Source of the DNA: Betaproteobacteria bacterium
GTDB lineage: Bacteria > Pseudomonadota > Gammaproteobacteria > Burkholderiales > Casimicrobiaceae
Length of the DNA stretch: 8,081 bases
NCBI GenBank assembly: GCA_003153335.1
Contig: PLYG01000573.1
Span: 1,447-9,527 of the forward strand
Reading direction: 5' to 3'
Within the stretch, counting starts at the first letter, position 1; every line of letters begins with the position of its first letter. The notes under the pieces were generated by a model that saw nothing but the letters and a program-made list of their open reading frames with translations, was not told where the DNA came from and searched no databases. Made by a program: the position numbers and the translations under genes. Below, piece after piece: positions 6,001 to 8,081 of the stretch.

Positions 6001-8081
6001 TTGCGCCATCGACTATCGCGGCAATTACAAATGGTGCCACGACGTCGGCGCACCGGCCGGCGTCTCGAACATCTCTGTCGGGTCGCGCGTGCAGGTCTAT
6101 GACCTCGACGGCGACGGCGTGCCCGAGGTGATCGTCCAGGTCAACGGGGAAATCCTGCTGTTCCTCGACGGGGCAACCGGGAACGTCAAGTACTCGTTCG
6201 ACCTGGGCGCCGCCAATGGGCCGCCGTTCTACCCGCCGTACCTGGACTACGGGGTCGGCGGCCCGATCGTGGCGGATTTCGACGGCAGCGGCCACGCGGC
6301 CATCGCAGTGCTCTGGGGCGGAGTCGGAAGGCTCGAGGTCATCGGGGCCGCGGGCAACGACTGGCGTCCGGTGCGCAAGATTTTCAACCAGGAGTCGTAC
6401 CAGTTCGGCAACGTCAACGACGACGGCACGATTCCGAAGGTCTTCATCAACAACTTCGCGACGCCGGCCACTGACGTCTTCGGCACACAGCCGCAGCTTC
6501 TGACGCCGGTCGACCCACGCAAGAAGGTCACGACCTCATTCACATATTCCGGATCCGATGGGTCTTTCACGTCGGCGCCCGGAACCGTGACCATCGACAT
6601 CCTGCCCACGAACCGGCCGCCCGTTTTCGGGTCGACGCCGCCGACTCGATACATCATCAACTCGCCCTTTTCTTATGCCGCGCAGGCAATCGACCCCGAT
6701 CCAGGCGATACGCTCACATACAGCTTGAAGCTTGCACAGGGCTCGTTCTACAACTGTGCGATTGCGCCGACCACCGGGGTGCTCAGCTGTGCGGTTCTGT
6801 TGTCCGGCGAGCAGGACTTCGTTATCGTCGCCACCGATAGCCAGGGTGCGTCTGCCTACCAGAACATCCAGATGCAACAGAGTGCTGGAGCGGCGCTGGT
6901 TCCCGACGTCGTAGGTCAGACCCAGGCTGCCGCGGGCACGACGCTCACCGGTGCGGGCTTTACGACGGGCGCCATCACGGAGGTATTCAATCCGGCGCCG
7001 GCCGGACAAGTGCTCTCGCAGGCGCCAGCGGCAGGCACGAGTGCGCTGCTGGGAGAGGCGGTTGCGCTGTCGGTGTCCCAGGGGCTGGCGCCGGTCGCCG
7101 TGCCGTTCGTCGTCGGCGAGCAGCTACAGGTGGCAACCAGCAAGCTTGCTGGTGTGGGCTTTAGCCAGACCGTCACGCTCGCGTCTTCGACTACGATGCC
7201 AATGGGCGTCGTGATGGCGCAGTCGCCGGTTGCCGGAACCTTGGTCGCGCCCATACCCGCGAATCCGGTGGCGTTGACGGTCTCCTCCGGATCGGCACCG
7301 GATCTCGCGAACGTCGCAAGCATCGTCGTGAAGCCGGGCGTGGCCGCGCGAGTGGTCAGACAGAATGCGCCGTTCACCGCCGCCGCGATCTACAACAACG
7401 GGACGAGCGCTGACTTCTCGCTGATCGTGACCTGGGCCTCGACTGTTCCGGGCACGGCAACTGTGGACGTGACCGGGAACGCGCACGCCGTGGGCTCCGG
7501 CGCGACGAATATCACGGCAACCATTGGCGGGCGGACCGGGCAGGCAACGCTGAACGTCGTCACGCGCGTCGCAGGCGACGTCGTTTCGCCGACGGCACTC
7601 ATCACCGCACCGGCCAACGGCGCAACCGTCACCGCGATCACGCCGGTCATGGGCACCGCGACCGATGCCAACTTCCTGCGCTACGAACTCGCCATCGCGG
7701 CCGCGGGAGACACGAATTACACCCTGATCGGCGACGGCACGACAGCAGTCACCAGCGGTGTGCTCGGTAGTCTTGATCCGACGTTGCTCATCAACGGCCT
7801 TTACACGCTGCGCCTGACCGTGTTCGATCGTGGCGGCAATCAAACCGTTGCGACGAGCACCGTCCAGGTCAGCGGCAACATGAAGGTGGGACTGTTCACG
7901 TTGACGTACCAGGATCTCAATATCCCGCTGTCGGGAATTCCGATCACCATCAGCCGCACCTACGACAGCCGCGACAAGGGTCAGGGCGACTTCGGCATCG
8001 GCTGGCGCCTGGGGCTGCAAACCCTGCGTATCCGCACTAACCGCGTCCTCGGCACGGGTTGGGTGCGTAACACGTCGGGGA
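3095..8081 (+). CDS. Giant secreted modular RHS-type protein (3' end outside window)
   Basis: One frame without a stop for 1662 codons, running off the window. Order by residue: signal peptide 1-36 (RR…VCAAGLLLALGATAVQA, likely cut before A37). Beta-rich N-terminal domain 38-165. IPTL-CTERM-like segment 169-196. Second hydrophobic signal-like segment 198-217. CBM9/DOMON-like domain 218-270 (LDGNINDW…ANLYFRIDADV). PKD-like Ig 279-370. Cadherin-like Ig domains 373-462 and 463-551 (ATDPDAGDTLTF). Tandem-95-like Ig from 552, interrupted at about 612. Beta-propeller 626-1129 with seven DxDxDG-type calcium loops. Remainder of the Tandem-95 domain 1145-1170, then another Ig 1175-1263. PASTA domains 1269-1330 and 1336-1399. 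BIG2 domain 1407-1489, Ig-like domain 1497-1593. From 1595 (MKVGLFTLTYQDLNIPLSGIPITISRTYDSR…DFGIGW) comes the entry into an RHS/YD-repeat shell. By family knowledge the missing part should hold YD repeats, an RHS core and perhaps a variable C-terminal toxin. It is probably cell-surface or secreted and involved in adhesion or contact with neighbouring cells; that role is inferred. Confidence 0.9.
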   Translation, partial: MKHRRGPLVRVVEGGRRWRVCAAGLLLALGATAVQAADHRFQILLDTDNNALTGCTIATAHGPAAGIEQVWTTVVTTTTSGASVTRIERQTCNGGTLGPSILVPTAGWPAGVGNGVANTAAIETYVPLSVLPPFGAMTVWVASTNATGGQDATAPFVVSLGAAPPAAALPVPLSPWLLLPLAALLIGGTEWLRRRDPRRVALLASIVIVTVSSLVWAATVTLDGNINDWLGIAAVAGNPKGSAPVDANIVGVYYQFDAANLYFRIDADVRPDAPGNVAPVVAAGTDQTITLPVVANLNGTASDDGLPNPPGALTLNWTVFAGPAPVIFGNPAAAVTTATFTQAGLYTLRLTANDGALSASSDTHVTVNASGPLFLSIADRTIPLGARFQQVLAANEFGVGNTLTYSLLTAPAAASLNPSPLVDWTPTATQLGSNTFTAKVTDTSGHTATTTFHVTVVYVDHPPQLGAQADVTLPVGAAFTRTLTATDPDAGDTLTFALMSGPAGMTLTGAVLNWATTGKVPGDYPVTVKVTDGSGLFDSKTFVIRLTASSPPVANDDQYQVVLGNTLTVSVPGVLGNDNDPQGNPLTAAKLTDPDKGTLSAFNADGSFTYHAPSALGGPVFSPVVRYHVDFLGYSDPPLVADVDGDGKPELIFPGVGGSAQAGISAVRGTDGSVLWHTASLPAPYSDCEVYYGAGGLYHLAIGDIDDSGQLSIVASTSCGRDNLPTGIVGTNSARYLALNAKDGTVKWLSPPLSRELDAAGNPDSLAGGTVPTLARVRVGETPSIVVGLDASYFLFNGKPECDQLIPGWPVNVMCRGVIVLDGKDGAVRQRMAAPTAFEFDGTSYGNGFQAAVVADLDGDGNVEFVFGGAVFNNDGSVRSNNNSDGTGYSLTLWSGLGNFDDTPDIEVARLEGSPAGSGGGYRLAVYKSDGRLLWSLPLPATGQTGLPVIADVDGTGRPAIVFNVDGNVCAIDYRGNYKWCHDVGAPAGVSNISVGSRVQVYDLDGDGVPEVIVQVNGEILLFLDGATGNVKYSFDLGAANGPPFYPPYLDYGVGGPIVADFDGSGHAAIAVLWGGVGRLEVIGAAGNDWRPVRKIFNQESYQFGNVNDDGTIPKVFINNFATPATDVFGTQPQLLTPVDPRKKVTTSFTYSGSDGSFTSAPGTVTIDILPTNRPPVFGSTPPTRYIINSPFSYAAQAIDPDPGDTLTYSLKLAQGSFYNCAIAPTTGVLSCAVLLSGEQDFVIVATDSQGASAYQNIQMQQSAGAALVPDVVGQTQAAAGTTLTGAGFTTGAITEVFNPAPAGQVLSQAPAAGTSALLGEAVALSVSQGLAPVAVPFVVGEQLQVATSKLAGVGFSQTVTLASSTTMPMGVVMAQSPVAGTLVAPIPANPVALTVSSGSAPDLANVASIVVKPGVAARVVRQNAPFTAAAIYNNGTSADFSLIVTWASTVPGTATVDVTGNAHAVGSGATNITATIGGRTGQATLNVVTRVAGDVVSPTALITAPANGATVTAITPVMGTATDANFLRYELAIAAAGDTNYTLIGDGTTAVTSGVLGSLDPTLLINGLYTLRLTVFDRGGNQTVATSTVQVSGNMKVGLFTLTYQDLNIPLSGIPITISRTYDSRDKGQGDFGIGWRLGLQTLRIRTNRVLGTGWVRNTSG
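3599..3745 (+). other. Internal sorting-signal-like segment followed by a second signal-like segment
   Basis: Residues 169-196 read LPVPLSPW, then a hydrophobic run (LLLPLAALLIGG), then TEWLRRRD. This is the layout of an IPTL-CTERM sorting signal: short proline motif with W, membrane helix, arginine cluster, normally at the extreme C terminus. It is followed by RR and another hydrophobic stretch (VALLASIVIVTVSSLVWA, residues 200-217) ending in an A-A site that resembles a signal peptide. The pair looks like the junction of two once separate exported proteins, now in one frame. The resemblance is by eye; the first residue of the motif is V rather than I and the L-S-P-W variant differs from the textbook signal. 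Confidence 0.55.
4970..6481 (+). other. Seven-motif FG-GAP / PQQ-like beta-propeller
   Basis: Within the giant protein, residues 626-1129 carry seven spaced calcium-loop motifs: D642-VDGDG, D704-IDDSG, D856-LDGDG, D952-VDGTG, D1003-LDGDG, D1061-FDGSG and N1106-VNDDG. Most are followed by a hydrophobic strand (for example PELIF, VEFVFGG, PEVIVQV). Between them are PQQ-propeller-like turns: GTDGSVLW (669-676), AKDGTVKW (741-748), GKDGAVR (823-829), SDGRLLW (929-935), RGNYKW (975-980) and ATGNVKY (1027-1033). Seven motifs fit a seven-bladed integrin-alpha-like propeller that binds calcium and could serve as an adhesion surface. Cysteines at 687, 719, 799, 815, 970 and 981 could form disulfides after export. 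Confidence 0.75.
6899..7291 (+). other. Two tandem PASTA domains
   Basis: Residues 1269-1330 (VPDVVGQTQAAAGTTLTGAGF… GQVLSQAPAAGTSALLGEAVALSVSQG) and 1336-1399 (VPFVVGEQLQVATSKLAGVGF… GVVMAQSPVAGT… VALTVSSG) match the PASTA pattern: VP.VVG, a helix ending in L..AGF, then V..Q.P..GT and a final strand with S.G. PASTA domains are best known from penicillin-binding proteins and Ser/Thr kinases, where some bind peptidoglycan fragments. Here they sit in an exported RHS-type protein just before a BIG2 domain, so a cell-wall contact or a purely structural stalk role is possible. Confidence 0.75.
7874..8081 (+). other. Entry of the RHS/YD region, truncated by the window
   Basis: From residue 1594 the sequence changes from Ig-like to the conserved lead-in of large RHS proteins: the MKVGLFTLTYQDLNIPLSGIP stretch, then ITISRTYDSRDKGQGDFGIGW, then TLRI. 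The RTYDSR and FGIGW signatures correspond to the RTYxSx…G.GW entry strand of other RHS shells. No YD repeat is yet seen before the window ends, so the size and C-terminal cargo are unknown. Confidence 0.75.

Noticed and set aside
4130..7820. 19-base identical words at 4130-4148 and 7802-7820
   Set aside because: Both encode the YTLRLT strand of Ig-like domains; it is a shared protein motif with the same codon choice, not a DNA repeat.
1..8081. Search for tRNA, rRNA, CRISPR arrays and insertion sequences
   Set aside because: No cloverleaf, no regularly spaced repeats and no transposase motifs or terminal inverted repeats were recognised by eye.

Overview
The window is GC-rich (sampled lines of the main coding region reach about 75% G+C) and looks like chromosomal DNA of a Gram-negative, most likely a high-GC member of the Pseudomonadota. 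The reasons are the large secreted RHS/YD-type surface protein with an IPTL-CTERM-like sorting segment, the TPR protein with a bacterial regulatory N-terminal domain, and Ig/PASTA/FG-GAP domain shuffling. The exact taxon cannot be fixed from the sequence.

Layout. (1) Positions 1-93 hold no gene that can be called. (2) 94-828, minus strand: a ZIP-family divalent metal transporter of clearly lower G+C (about 50-55% in sampled lines) than everything to its right. (3) 829-1245: a non-coding stretch with a perfect 32-bp, zero-spacer palindrome (1057-1088), lying where base composition changes. (4) 1246-2628, minus strand: a 460-residue cytoplasmic TPR protein with a conserved N-terminal module of the kind found in TPR/TolB-type regulators. 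(5) 2629-2693: a short divergent intergenic region with an operator-like 18-bp dyad. (6) 2694-3098, plus strand: a small unrecognised protein whose stop codon overlaps the start of the next gene (ATGA). (7) 3095 to the window end, plus strand: one uninterrupted frame of at least 1662 codons. It encodes a secreted modular giant protein: signal peptide, N-terminal beta domain, IPTL-CTERM-like segment, a second signal-like hydrophobic segment, CBM9/DOMON-like domain, PKD/cadherin-like Ig domains, a seven-motif FG-GAP/PQQ-like beta-propeller, another Ig domain, two PASTA domains, a BIG2 domain, a further Ig-like domain, and the beginning of an RHS-type region. The RHS core and any C-terminal toxin or immunity gene lie beyond the window.

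How the parts may work together. The small gene and the giant gene form a translationally coupled unit, and the divergent TPR protein is a plausible but unproven regulator of it. The most unusual points are inside the giant protein: a sorting-signal-like segment placed internally rather than at the C terminus, and a beta-propeller that appears to be inserted between the two halves of one Tandem-95-type Ig domain. The ZIP transporter appears unrelated to this unit and may have a different origin.
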